Assembly (NCBI GenBank): GCA_947652605.1
Contig: OX393584.1
Location: 31,669,467-31,733,466, forward strand
Direction of reading: 5' to 3'
DNA: 64,000 nt
From: Elmis aenea
Lineage: Eukaryota > Arthropoda > Insecta > Coleoptera > Elmidae
Shown: in pieces, positions 20,489 to 32,490 of the stretch
Layout of the letters: each line of letters begins with the position of its first letter
Position numbering within the stretch: position 1 is the first letter of the stretch
Program-made: the position numbers and the translations under genes
The notes under the pieces: generated by a model
The model's database searches: none
The model's input: only the letters and a program-made list of their open reading frames with translations
Told to the model about the DNA's origin: nothing

Positions 20489-21865
20489 GTATGTTTGGAA
20501 GTGTTTGATATTTCCTGTTTTATACCGTACCATTGTGAAATATTTTAGTTGTATTACATGCAAACTGTTTTTTTAAAGATGAATAATTATTTCATTTCAT
20601 TAACGGACAATCGATAATACTAGAAATGATATGTAAACAATTATGAGGCAAGCTCATGCATGCATGCATGTGTATATATAATAACGATAAAATCGTGGGT
20701 GCTTAAGTCAAAAATAGATGAGCATTTTGGATTATTTTTAAATTTGCAACATACGCTTGCCAGACACAATGTCAAATTTTAATTATTTGACACCATTCCA
20801 GAAATGCAAATTATTACACTGAATTCGTTTGAAAAAAATTGAATGTTCTGTGCTGTAACAAATAGTGCCTTTATGTTTCTAAGTTCAGTGTGTTTATGGC
20901 AATATGAAGAATACAAATGGATGTTTTCATTTACAGTGCGTAAAAAAATCTAAAACGTTTTCACCAAAAATATTTTTGTACCGTCAAGTACCTATAATCG
21001 AGTTATTAACGATTTTTAAAAAATGCTTATTTTGATTTTTGTATATTATATAGCGTGCCATGGAACTTTTTAAAAACATTAAAGCATCACTGAATAGGTC
21101 TCGGAAAGCGGAACGATTTGTCTAATTTAAACTGCCTTGTAGCTCTTACCGTTTACGGGATACCAATTCCCTTCTATGCGAACCACCCTGAATATACAAA
21201 AAAAAATATTTTATGTACTGTAAATGAAACTAAAACTTGAAAAATTTTAATAATTCGTTACTAATAATTGTCTTCTTAAAAGCGATTTTTTCATATAATA
21301 TAAAAATAATTAGTAGTTTTTCGTTCTTAAACGTTTCCCTTATATTGATCTAGAGACCCAGAGTACTCCTCGTGTACAGTTTTTTTTTCATATTTTACTC
21401 ATGCGGTTTTGATCATTATGGCTTAATTAAATGAAATAATTTGATATTATGGAATAAAATGGATAACATTGGATTGACAGATTGTAATTTTTATCTAATA
21501 AGATTTATATAAATATCACAACACTTTTATACTTCGTAGACATATGCCTATCCGATGCAGTTAAAATATTACTGTATATTTATTTTGTTGATATTTACAA
21601 ACAATTTTGGACGTGCATTATACTCTGATAATCCCTTTTTGTCTACAACTGATTTGGTTAGCATTAAAAACCTATAAGAATACGAAGATGTTCTTACGTG
21701 TGCCATTATCTTGTTTACATATTTATTACGTTAACTTTTAATTATGTGCAATGATAATGATTACAAGTCGTATATATATATATATACGAACGCGGAACAC
21801 CCGAGAACCTTGTGCTGCACATATCTCCATCCGCGAGAACCTACGTTACAATATATATATATATA
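20489..21865. other. AT-rich unique DNA between last visible exon and satellite
   Basis: No further coding exon of the acidic-protein gene is apparent. It holds (CATG)4 at 20655-20670, two TA microsatellites around 21770-21785 and 21851-21866, and between them a 65-bp GC-richer segment. Probably an intron of the gene at 19505 or intergenic DNA. Confidence 0.6.
20655..20670. repeat. (CATG)4 microsatellite
   Basis: Four perfect CATG copies followed by TGTATATATA. Self-complementary. Confidence 0.9.
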
Positions 21866-22589
21866 TAAATAACTTGTATAAGAAGTTAAACACCATTTGC
21901 TGTAGTTTTAAGAAAATCGATTTTTTTGTCGAAAAAAGTGCAAAGACTATAGCCTTTGTAACTTTCCCATTTTTCACGAAAAATTAAAAATCGTATTTAG
22001 GGGCTAATAATCCTTAACTTGCTCATAACTAACGTGTATAAGAAGTTTGAAGCCATTTGCTATAGTTTTAAGAAAATCGATTTTTTTGTCGAAAAAAGTG
22101 CAAAGACTATAGCCTTTGTACTTTTCCCATTTTTCACGAAAAATTAAAAATCGTATTTAGGGGCTAATAATCCTTAATTCGCTCATAACTAATGTGTATA
22201 AGAAGTTTGAAGCCATTTGCTGTAGTTTTAAGAAAATCGATTTTTTTGTCGAAAAAAGTGCAAAGACTATAGCCTTTGTACTTTTCCCATTTTTCACGAA
22301 AAATTAAAAATGGTATTTAGGGGCTAATAATCCTTAATTCGCTCATAACTAATGTGTATAAGAAGTTTGAAGCCATTTGCTGTAGTTTTAAGAAAATCGA
22401 TTTTTTTGTCGAAAAAAGTGCAAAGACTTTGTACTTTTCCCATTTTTCACGAAAAATTAAAAATCGTATTTAGGGGCTAATAATCCTTAACTTGCTCATA
22501 ACTAACGTGTTTAAGAAGTTTGAAGCCATTTGCTATAGTTTTAAGAAAATCGATTTTTTTGTCGAAAAAAGTGCAAAGAGTATATAGCC
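21866..22589 (+). repeat. Family A stretch 1 (array edge)
   Basis: About five monomers. The outermost one is the most diverged (AAGTTAAACACCATTTGC instead of AAGTTTGAAGCCATTTGC) and shorter, as expected at the edge of a homogenised array. It ends in the junction-type monomer with GAGTATATAGCC. Confidence 0.92.
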
Positions 22590-23096
22590 TTTTTTTCTTA
22601 GTATAATGCCGTTTGTCTCAACTATTTTGAAATTTAATTTACAAAATTATTAAAAAAATTAAAAATTTTGAATTTTTTTTTCGAAAACGGCTTGTTACAT
22701 TTTGTTCAAATTTTAGTATGTTATAGAGTTTATTTTTCTAAGTATAATGCCGTTTGTCTCAACTATTTAGAAGTCTAATTTACAAAATTATTCAAAAAAT
22801 CAAAAAATGATAAATTTAGAAACTTTTTTTCGAAAACGGCTCGTTACATTTTGTTCAAATTTTAGCATGTTATAGAGTTTATTTTTCTAAGTATAATGCC
22901 GTTTGTCTCAACTATTTTCAAATTTAATTTCCAAAGTTATTCAAAAAATCAAAAAATTAAAAATTTTGAAATTTTTTTCGAAAACGGCTGGTTACGATTT
23001 TGTTTAAATTTTAGTATGTTATAGAGTTTATTTTTCTAAGTATAATGCCGTTTGTCTTAATTATTTTGAAATTTAATTTCCAAAGTTATTCAAAAA
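22590..23096 (+). repeat. Family B block 1
   Basis: Three full monomers plus a partial fourth, ending TTCAAAAAATTAAAAAT where it switches to family A. An almost unchanged copy lies 7517 bp downstream (block 3). Confidence 0.95.
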
Positions 23097-23864
23097 ATTA
23101 AAAATCGTATTTAGGGGCTAATAATCCTTAATTCGCTCATAACTAATGTGTATAAGAAGTTTGAAGCCATTTGCTGTAGTTTTAAGAAAATCGATTTTTT
23201 TGTCGAAAAAAGTGCAAAGACTATAGCCTTTGTACTTTTCCCATTTTTCACGAAAAATTAAAAATCGTATTTAGGGGCTAATAATCCTTAATTCGCTCAT
23301 AACTAATGTGTATAAGAAGTTTGAAGCCATTTGCTGTAGTTTTAAGAAAATCGATTATTTTGTCGAAAAAAGTGCAAAGACTATAGCCTTTGTACTTTTC
23401 CCATTTTTCACGAAAAATTAAAAATCGTATTTAGGGGCTAATAATCCTTAATTCGCTCATAACTAATGTGTATAAGAAGTTTGAAGCCATTTGCTGTAGT
23501 TTTAAGAAAATCGATTTTTTTGTCGAAAAAAGTGCAAAGACTTTGTACTTTTCCCATTTTTCACGAAAAATTAAAAATCGTATTTAGGGGCTAATAATCC
23601 TTAATTTGGTCATAACTAACGTGTATAAGAAGTTTGAAGCCATTTGCTGTAGTTTTAAGAAAATCGATTTTTTTGTCGAAAAAAGTGCAAAGACTATAGC
23701 CTTTGTACTTTTCCCATTTTTCACGAAAAATTAAAAATCGTATTTAGGGGCTAATAATCCTTAATTCGCTCATAACTAATGTGTATAAGAAGTTTGAAGC
23801 CATTTGCTATAGTTTTAAGAAAATCGATTTTTTTGTCGAAAAAAGTGCAAAGAGTATATAGCCT
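23097..23864 (+). repeat. Family A stretch 2
   Basis: About five monomers, including one with the CGATTATTTTG variant and one with the short GCAAAGACTTTGTAC form. Confidence 0.95.
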
Positions 23865-24655
23865 TTTTTTCTTAGTATAATGCCGTTTGTCTCAACTATT
23901 TTGAAATTTAATTTACAAAATTATTCAAAAAATTAAAAATATTGAATTTTTTTTTCGAAAACGGCTTGTTACATTTTGTTCAAATTTTAGCATGTTATAG
24001 AGTTTATTTTTCTAAGTATAATGCCGTTTGTCTCAACTATTTAGAAGTCTAATTTACAAAATTATTCAAAAAATCAAAAAATGATAAATTTAGAAATTTT
24101 TTTTCGAAAACGGCTCGTTACATTTTGTTCAAATTTTAGCATGTTATAGAGTTTATTTTTCTAAGTATAATGCCGTTTGTCTCAACTAATTAGAAGTCTA
24201 ATTTACAAAATCATTTAAAAAATCAAAAAATTAAAAATTTTGAAATTTTTTTCGAAAACGGCTTGTTACATTTTGTTCAAATTTTAGCATGTTTTAGAGT
24301 TTATTTTTCTAAGTATAATGCCGTTTGTCTCAACTATTTTCAAATTTAATTTCCAAAGTTATTCAAAAAATAAAAAAATTAAAAATTTTGAAATTTTTTT
24401 CGTAAACGGCTGGTTACATTTTGTTCAAATTTTAGCATGTTATAGAGTTTATTTTTCTTAGTATAATGCCGTTTATCTCAACTATTTAGAAGTCTTATTT
24501 ACAAAATTATTCAAAAAATTTTGAAAATTTTTCTCGAAAACGGCTCTTACGATTTTGTTTAAATTTTAGTATGTTATAGAGTTTATTTTTCTAAGTATAA
24601 TGCCGTTTGTCTTAACTATTTTGAAATTTAATTTCCAAAGTTATTCAAAAAATTA
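23865..24655 (+). repeat. Family B block 2
   Basis: About five and a half monomers. Recognisable private variants: TTTTTCGTAAACGGC and a shortened monomer with AAAATTTTGAAAATTTTTCT. Its copy is block 4, 7835 bp downstream. Confidence 0.95.
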
Positions 24656-27600
24656 AAAATCGTATTTAGGGGCTAATAATCCTTAATTCGCTCATAACTA
24701 ATGTGTATAAGAAGTTTGAAGCCATTTGCTGTAGTTTTAAGAAAATCGATTTTTTTGTCGAAAAAAGTGCAAAGACTATATATAGCCTTTGTACTTTTCC
24801 CATTTTTCACGAAAAGTTAAAAATCGTATTTAGGGGCTAATAATCCTTAATTCGCTCATAACTAATGTGTATAAGAAGTTTGAAGCCATTTGCTGTAGTT
24901 TTAAGAAAATCGATTTTTTTGTCGAAAAAAGTGCAGACTATATATAGCCTTTGTACTTTTTCCATTTTTCACGAAAAATTAAAAATCGTATTTAGGGGCT
25001 AATAATCCTTAAGTTGGTCATAACTAACGTGTATAAGAAGTTTGAAGCCATTTGCTGTAGTTTTAAGAAAATCGATTTTTTTGTCGAAAAAAGTGCAAAG
25101 ACTATAGCCTTTGTACTTTTCCCATTTTTCACGAAAAATTAAAAATCGTATTTAGGGGCTAATAATCCTTAATTCGCTCATAACTAATGTGTATAAGAAG
25201 TTTGAAGCCATTTGCTGTAGTTTTAAGAAAATCGATTTTTTTGTCGAAAAAAGTGCAAAGACTATATATAGCCTTTGTACTTTTCCCATTTTTCACGAAA
25301 AATTAAAAATCGTATTTAGGGGCTAATAATCCTTAATTTGGTCATAACTAACGTGTATAAGAAGTTTGAAGCCATTTGTTGTAGTTTTAAGAAAATCGAT
25401 TATTTTGTCGAAAAAAGTGCAAAGACTATAGCCTTTGTACTTTTCCCATTTTTCACGAAAAATTAAAAATCGTATTTAGGGGCTAATAATCCTTAATTCG
25501 CTCATAACTAATGTGTATAAGAAGTTTGAAGCCATTTGCTGTAGTTTTAAGAAAATCGATTTTTTTGTCGAAAAAAGTGCAAAGACTATAATAGCCTTTG
25601 TATTTTTCCCATTTTTCACGAAAAATTAAAAATCGTATTTAGGGGCTAATAATCCTTAATTCGCTCATAACTAATGTGTATAAGAAGTTTGAAGCCAATT
25701 GCTGTAGTTTTAAGAAAATCGATTTTTTTGTCGAAAAAAGTGCAAAGACTATAGCCTTTGTACTTTTCCCATTTTTCACGAAAAATTAAAAATCGTATTT
25801 AGGGGCTAATAATCCTTAATTCGCTCATAACTAATGTGTATAAGAAGTTTGAAGCCATTTGCTGTAGTTTTAAGAAAATCGATTTTTTTGTCGAAAAAAG
25901 TGCAAAGACTATAGCCTTTGTACTTTTTCCATTTTTCACGAAAAATTAAAAATCGTATTTAGGGGCTAATAATCCTTAAGTTGGTCATAACTAACGTGTA
26001 TAAGAAGTTTGAAGCCATTTGCTGTAGTTTTAAGAAAATCGATTTTTTTGTCGAAAAAAGTGCAAAGACTATAGCCTTTGTACTTTTCCCATTTTTTACG
26101 AAAAATTAAAAATGGTATTTAGGGGCTAATAATCCTTAATTCGCTCATAACTAATGTGTATAAGAAGTTTGAAGCCATTTGCTGTAGTTTTAAGAAAATC
26201 GATTTTTTTGTCGAAAAAAGTGCAAAGACTTATAGCCTTTGTACTTTTCCCATTTTTCACGAAAAATTAAAAATCGTATTTAGGGGCTAATAATCCTTAA
26301 TTTGCTCATAACTAATGTGTATAAGAAGTTTGAAGCCAATTGCTGTAGTTTTAAGAAAATCGATTTTTTTGTCGAAAAAAGTGCAAAGACTTATAGCCTT
26401 TGTACTTTTCCCATTTTTCACGAAAAATTAAAAATCGTATTTAGGGGCTAATAATCCTTAATTCGCTCATAACTAATGTGTATAAGAAGTTTGAAGCCAT
26501 TTGCTGTAGTTTTAAGAAAATCGATTTTTTTGTCGAAAAAAGTGCAAAGAGTATATATAGCCTTTGTACTTTTCCCATTTTTCACGAAAAATTAAAAATC
26601 GTATTTAGGGGCTAATAATCCTTAAGTTGGTCATAACTAACGTGTATAAGAAGTTTGAAGCCATTTGCTGTAGTTTTAAGAAAATCGATTTTTTTGTCGA
26701 AAAAAGTGCAAAGACTATATATAGCCTTTGTACTTTTCCCATTTTTCACGAAAAATTAAAAATCGTATTTAGGGGCTAATAATCATTAACTTGCTCATAA
26801 CTAACGTGTATAAGAAGTTTGAAGCCATTTGCTATAGTTTTAAGAAAATCGATTTTTTTGTCGAAAAAAGTGCAAAGAGTATATATAGCCTTTGTACTTT
26901 TCCCATTTTTCACGAAAAATTAAAAATCGTATTTAGGGGCTAATAATCCTCAATTTGGTCATAACTAACGTGTATAAGAAGTTTGAAGCCATTTGTTGTA
27001 GTTTTAAGAAAATCGATTATTTTGTCGAAAAAAGTGCAAAGACTATAGCCTTTGTACTTTTCCCATTTTTCACGAAAAATTAAAAATGGTATTTAGGGGC
27101 TAATAATCCTTTATTCGCTCATAACTAATGTGTATAAGAAGTTTGAAGCCATTTGCTATAGTTTTAAGAAAATCGATTTTTTTGTCGAAAAAAAGTGCAA
27201 AGACTATAGCCTTTGTACTTTTCCCATTTTTCACGAAAAATTAAAAATCGTATTTAGGGGCTAATAATCCTTAACTTGCTCATAACTAACGTGTATAAGA
27301 AGTTTGAAGCCATTTGCTATAGTTTTAAGAAAATCGATTTTTTTGTCGAAAAAAGTGCAAAGACTATAATAGCCTTTGTATTTTTCCCATCTTTCACGAA
27401 AAATTAAAAATCGTATTTAGGGGCTAATAATCCTTAATTTGGTCATAACTAACGTGTATAAGAAGTTTGAAGCCATTTGTTGTAGTTTTAAGAAAATCGA
27501 TTATTTTGTCGAAAAAAGTGCAAAGACTATAGCCTTTGTACTTTTCCCATTTTTCACGAAAAATTAAAAATCGTATTTAGGGGCTAATAATCCTTAATTC

Positions 27601-30106
27601 GCTCATAACTAATGTGTATAAGAAGTTTGAAGCCATTTGCTGTAGTTTTAAGAAAATCGATTTTTTTGTCGAAAAAAGTGCAAAGACTATAATAGCCTTT
27701 GTATTTTTCCCATTTTTCACGAAAAATTAAAAATCGTATTTAGGGGCTAATAATCCTTAATTCGCTCATAACTAATGTGTATAAGAAGTTTGAAGCCAAT
27801 TGCTGTAGTTTTAAGAAAATCGATTATTTTGTCGAAAAAAGTGCAAAGACTATAGCCTTTGTACTTTTCCCATTTTTCACGAAAAATTAAAAATCGTATT
27901 TAGGGGCTAATAATCCTTAATTCGCTCATAACTAATGTGTATAAGAAGTTTGAAGCCAATTGCTGTAGTTTTAAGAAAATCGATTTTTTTGTCGAAAAAA
28001 GTGCAAAGACTTATAGCCTTTGTACTTTTCCCATTTTTCACGAAAAATTAAAAATCGTATTTAGGGGCTAATAATCCTTAATTCGCTAACTAATGTGTAT
28101 AAGAAGTTTGAAGCCATTTGCTGTAGTTTTAAGAAAATCGATTTTTTTGTCGAAAAAAGTGCAAAGACTATAGCCTTTGTACTTTTCCCATTTTTCACGA
28201 AAAATTAAAAATCGTATTTAGGGGCTAATAATCCTTAAGTTGGTCATAACTAACGTGTATAAGAAGTTTGAAGCCATTTGCTGTAGTTTTAAGAAAATCG
28301 ATTTTTTTGTCGAAAAAAGTGCAAAGACTATAGCCTTTGTACTTTTCCCATTTTTCACGAAAAATTAAAAATCGTATTTAGGGGCTAATAATCATTAACT
28401 TGCTCATAACTAACGTGTATAAGAAGTTTGAAGCCATTTGCTATAGTTTTAAGAAAATCGATTTTTTTGTCGAAAAAAGTGCAAAGAGTATATATAGCCT
28501 TTGTACTTTTCCCATTTTTCACGAAAAATTAAAAATCGTATTTAGGGGCTAATAATCCTTAAGTTGGTCATAACTAACGTGTATAAGAAGTTTGAAGCCA
28601 TTTGCTGTAGTTTTAAGAAAATCGATTTTTTTGTCGAAAAAAGTGCAAAGACTATATATAGCCTTTGTACTTTTCCCATTTTTCACGAAAAATTAAAAAT
28701 CGTATTTAGGGGCTAATAATCATTAACTTGCTCATAACTAACGTGTATAAGAAGTTTGAAGCCATTTGCTATAGTTTTAAGAAAATCGATTTTTTTGTCG
28801 AAAAAAGTGCAAAGAGTATATATAGCCTTTGTACTTTTCCCATTTTTCACGAAAAATTAAAAATCGTATTTAGGGGCTAATAATCCTTTATTCGCTCATA
28901 ACTAATGTGTATAAGAAGTTTGAAGCCATTTGCTATAGTTTTAAGAAAATCGATTTTTTTGTCGAAAAAAAGTGCAAAGACTATAGCCTTTGTACTTTTC
29001 CCATTTTTCACGAAAAATTAAAAATCGTATTTAGGGGCTAATAATCCTTAACTTGCTCATAACTAACGTGTATAAGAAGTTTGAAGCCATTTGCTATAGT
29101 TTTAAGAAAATCGATTTTTTTGTCGAAAAAAGTGCAAAGACTATAATAGCCTTTGTATTTTTCCCATCTTTCACGAAAAATTAAAAATCGTATTTAGGGG
29201 CTAATAATCCTTAATTCGCTCATAACTAATGTGTATAAGAAGTTTGAAGCCAATTGCTGTAGTTTTAAGAAAATCGATTTTTTTGTCGAAAAAAGTGCAA
29301 AGACTATAGCCTTTGTACTTTTCCCATTTTTTACGAAAAATTAAAAATCGTATTTAGGGGCTAATAATCCTTAATTCGCTCATAACTAATGTGTATAAGA
29401 AGTTTGAAGCCATTTGCTGTAGTTTTAAGAAAATCGATTTTTTTGTCGAAAAAAGTGCAAAGACTATAGCCTTTGTACTTTTCCCATTTTTCACGAAAAA
29501 TTAAAAATAGTATTTAGGGGCTAATAATCCTTAATTTGCTCATAACTAACGTGTATAAGAAGTTTAAAGCCAGTTGCTGTAGTTTTAAGAAAATCGATTT
29601 TTTTGTCGAAAAAAGTGCAAAGACTATAGCCTTTGTACTTTTCCCATTTTTCACGAAAAATTAAAAATCGTATTTAGGGGCTAATAATCCTTAATTCGCT
29701 CATAACTAATGTGTATAAGAAGTTTGAAGCCATTTGCTGTAGTTTTAAGAAAATCGATTTTTTTGTCGAAAAAAGTGCAAAGACTATAGCCTTTGTACTT
29801 TTCCCATTTTTCACGAAAAATTAAAAATGGTATTTAGGGGCTAATAATCCTTAATTCGCTCATAACTAATGTGTATAAGAAGTTTGAAGCCATTTGCTGT
29901 AGTTTTAAGAAAATCGATTTTTTTGTCGAAAAAAGTGCAAAGACTTTGTACTTTTCCCATTTTTCACGAAAAATTAAAAATCGTATTTAGGGGCTAATAA
30001 TCCTTAACTTGCTCATAACTAACGTGTTTAAGAAGTTTGAAGCCATTTGCTATAGTTTTAAGAAAATCGATTTTTTTGTCGAAAAAAGTGCAAAGAGTAT
30101 ATAGCC
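24656..30106 (+). repeat. Family A stretch 3
   Basis: About 5.4 kb, roughly 34 monomers of several subtypes. One monomer has a private 4-bp loss (TTCGCTAACTAATG near 28083). The boundary between two copies of the 7.5-kb higher-order unit falls inside it, near 29.6 kb. Confidence 0.95.
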
Positions 30107-30613
30107 TTTTTTTCTTAGTATAATGCCGTTTGTCTCAACTATTTTGAAATTTAATTTACAAAATTATTAAAAAAATTAAAAATTTTGAATTTTTTTTTCG
30201 AAAACGGCTTGTTACATTTTGTTCAAATTTTAGTATGTTATAGAGTTTATTTTTCTAAGTATAATGCCGTTTGTCTCAACTATTTAGAAGTCTAATTTAC
30301 AAAATTATTCAAAAAATCAAAAAATGATAAATTTAGAAACTTTTTTTCGAAAACGGCTCGTTACATTTTGTTCAAATTTTAGCATGTTATAGAGTTTATT
30401 TTTCTAAGTATAATGCCGTTTGTCTCAACTATTTTCAAATTTAATTTCCAAAGTTATTCAAAAAATCAAAAAATTAAAAATTTTGAAATTTTTTTCGAAA
30501 ACGGCTGGTTACGATTTTGTTTAAATTTTAGTATGTTATAGAGTTTATTTTTCTAAGTATAATGCCGTTTGTCTTAATTATTTTGAAATTTAATTTCCAA
30601 AGTTATTCAAAAA
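30107..30613 (+). repeat. Family B block 3 (copy of block 1)
   Basis: Matches block 1 monomer by monomer at a constant offset of 7517 bp, including the rare GTTACGATTTTGTTTAAATT variant. Confidence 0.95.
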
Positions 30614-31698
30614 ATTAAAAATCGTATTTAGGGGCTAATAATCCTTAATTCGCTCATAACTAATGTGTATAAGAAGTTTGAAGCCATTTGCTGTAGTTTT
30701 AAGAAAATCGATTTTTTTGTCGAAAAAAGTGCAAAGACTATAGCCTTTGTACTTTTCCCATTTTTCACGAAAAATTAAAAATCGTATTTAGGGGCTAATA
30801 ATCCTTAATTCGCTCATAACTAATGTGTATAAGAAGTTTGAAGCCATTTGCTGTAGTTTTAAGAAAATCGATTATTTTGTCGAAAAAAGTGCAAAGACTA
30901 TAGCCTTTGTACTTTTCCCATTTTTCACGAAAAATTAAAAATCGTATTTAGGGGCTAATAATCCTTAATTCGCTCATAACTAATGTGTATAAGAAGTTTG
31001 AAGCCATTTGCTGTAGTTTTAAGAAAATCGATTTTTTTGTCGAAAAAAGTGCAGACTTTGTACTTTTCCCATTTTTCACGAAAAATTAAAAATCGTATTT
31101 AGGGGCTAATAATCCTTAATTTGGTCATAACTAACGTGTATAAGAAGTTTGAAGCCATTTGCTGTAGTTTTAAGAAAATCGATTTTTTTGTCGAAAAAAG
31201 TGCAAAGACTATAGCCTTTGTACTTTTCCCATTTTTCACGAAAAATTAAAAATCGTATTTAGGGGCTAATAATCCTTAATTCGCTCATAACTAATGTGTA
31301 TAAGAAGTTTGAAGCCATTTGCTGTAGTTTTAAGAAAATCGATTATTTTGTCGAAAAAAGTGCAAAGACTATAGCCTTTGTACTTTTCCCATTTTTCACG
31401 AAAAATTAAAAATCGTATTTAGGGGCTAATAATCCTTAATTTGGTCATAACTAACGTGTATAAGAAGTTTGAAGCCATTTGCTGTAGTTTTAAGAAAATC
31501 GATTATTTTGTCGAAAAAAGTGCAAAGACTATAGCCTTTGTACTTTTCCCATTTTTCACGAAAAATTAAAAATCGTATTTAGGGGCTAATAATCATTAAC
31601 TTGCTCATAACTAACGTGTATAAGAAGTTTGAAGCCATTTGCTATAGTTTTAAGAAAATCGATTTTTTTGTCGAAAAAAGTGCAAAGAGTATATAGCC
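30614..31698 (+). repeat. Family A stretch 4
   Basis: Corresponds to stretch 2 but has two additional monomers (320 bp) and a 2-nt loss (GTGCAGACTTTG). This is a direct record of monomer gain between higher-order copies. Confidence 0.93.
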
Positions 31699-32490
31699 TT
31701 TTTTTCTTAGTATAATGCCGTTTGTCTCAACTATTTTGAAATTTAATTTACAAAATTATTCAAAAAATTAAAAATATTGAATTTTTTTTTCGAAAACGGC
31801 TTGTTACATTTTGTTCAAATTTTAGCATGTTATAGAGTTTATTTTTCTAAGTATAATGCCGTTTGTCTCAACTATTTAGAAGTCTAATTTACAAAATTAT
31901 TCAAAAAATCAAAAAATGATAAATTTAGAAATTTTTTTTCGAAAACGGCTCGTTACATTTTGTTCAAATTTTAGCATGTTATAGAGTTTATTTTTCTAAG
32001 TATAATGCCGTTTGTCTCAACTAATTAGAAGTCTAATTTACAAAATCATTTAAAAAATCAAAAAATTAAAAATTTTGAAATTTTTTTCGAAAACGGCTTG
32101 TTACATTTTGTTCAAATTTTAGCATGTTTTAGAGTTTATTTTTCTAAGTATAATGCCGTTTGTCTCAACTATTTTCAAATTTAATTTCCAAAGTTATTCA
32201 AAAAATAAAAAAATTAAAAATTTTGAAATTTTTTTCGTAAACGGCTGGTTACATTTTGTTCAAATTTTAGCATGTTATAGAGTTTATTTTTCTTAGTATA
32301 ATGCCGTTTATCTCAACTATTTAGAAGTCTTATTTACAAAATTATTCAAAAAATTTTGAAAATTTTTCTCGAAAACGGCTCTTACGATTTTGTTTAAATT
32401 TTAGTATGTTATAGAGTTTATTTTTCTAAGTATAATGCCGTTTGTCTTAACTATTTTGAAATTTAATTTCCAAAGTTATTCAAAAAATTA
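31699..32490 (+). repeat. Family B block 4 (copy of block 2)
   Basis: Same order of variants as block 2 at an offset of 7835 bp. Confidence 0.95.
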
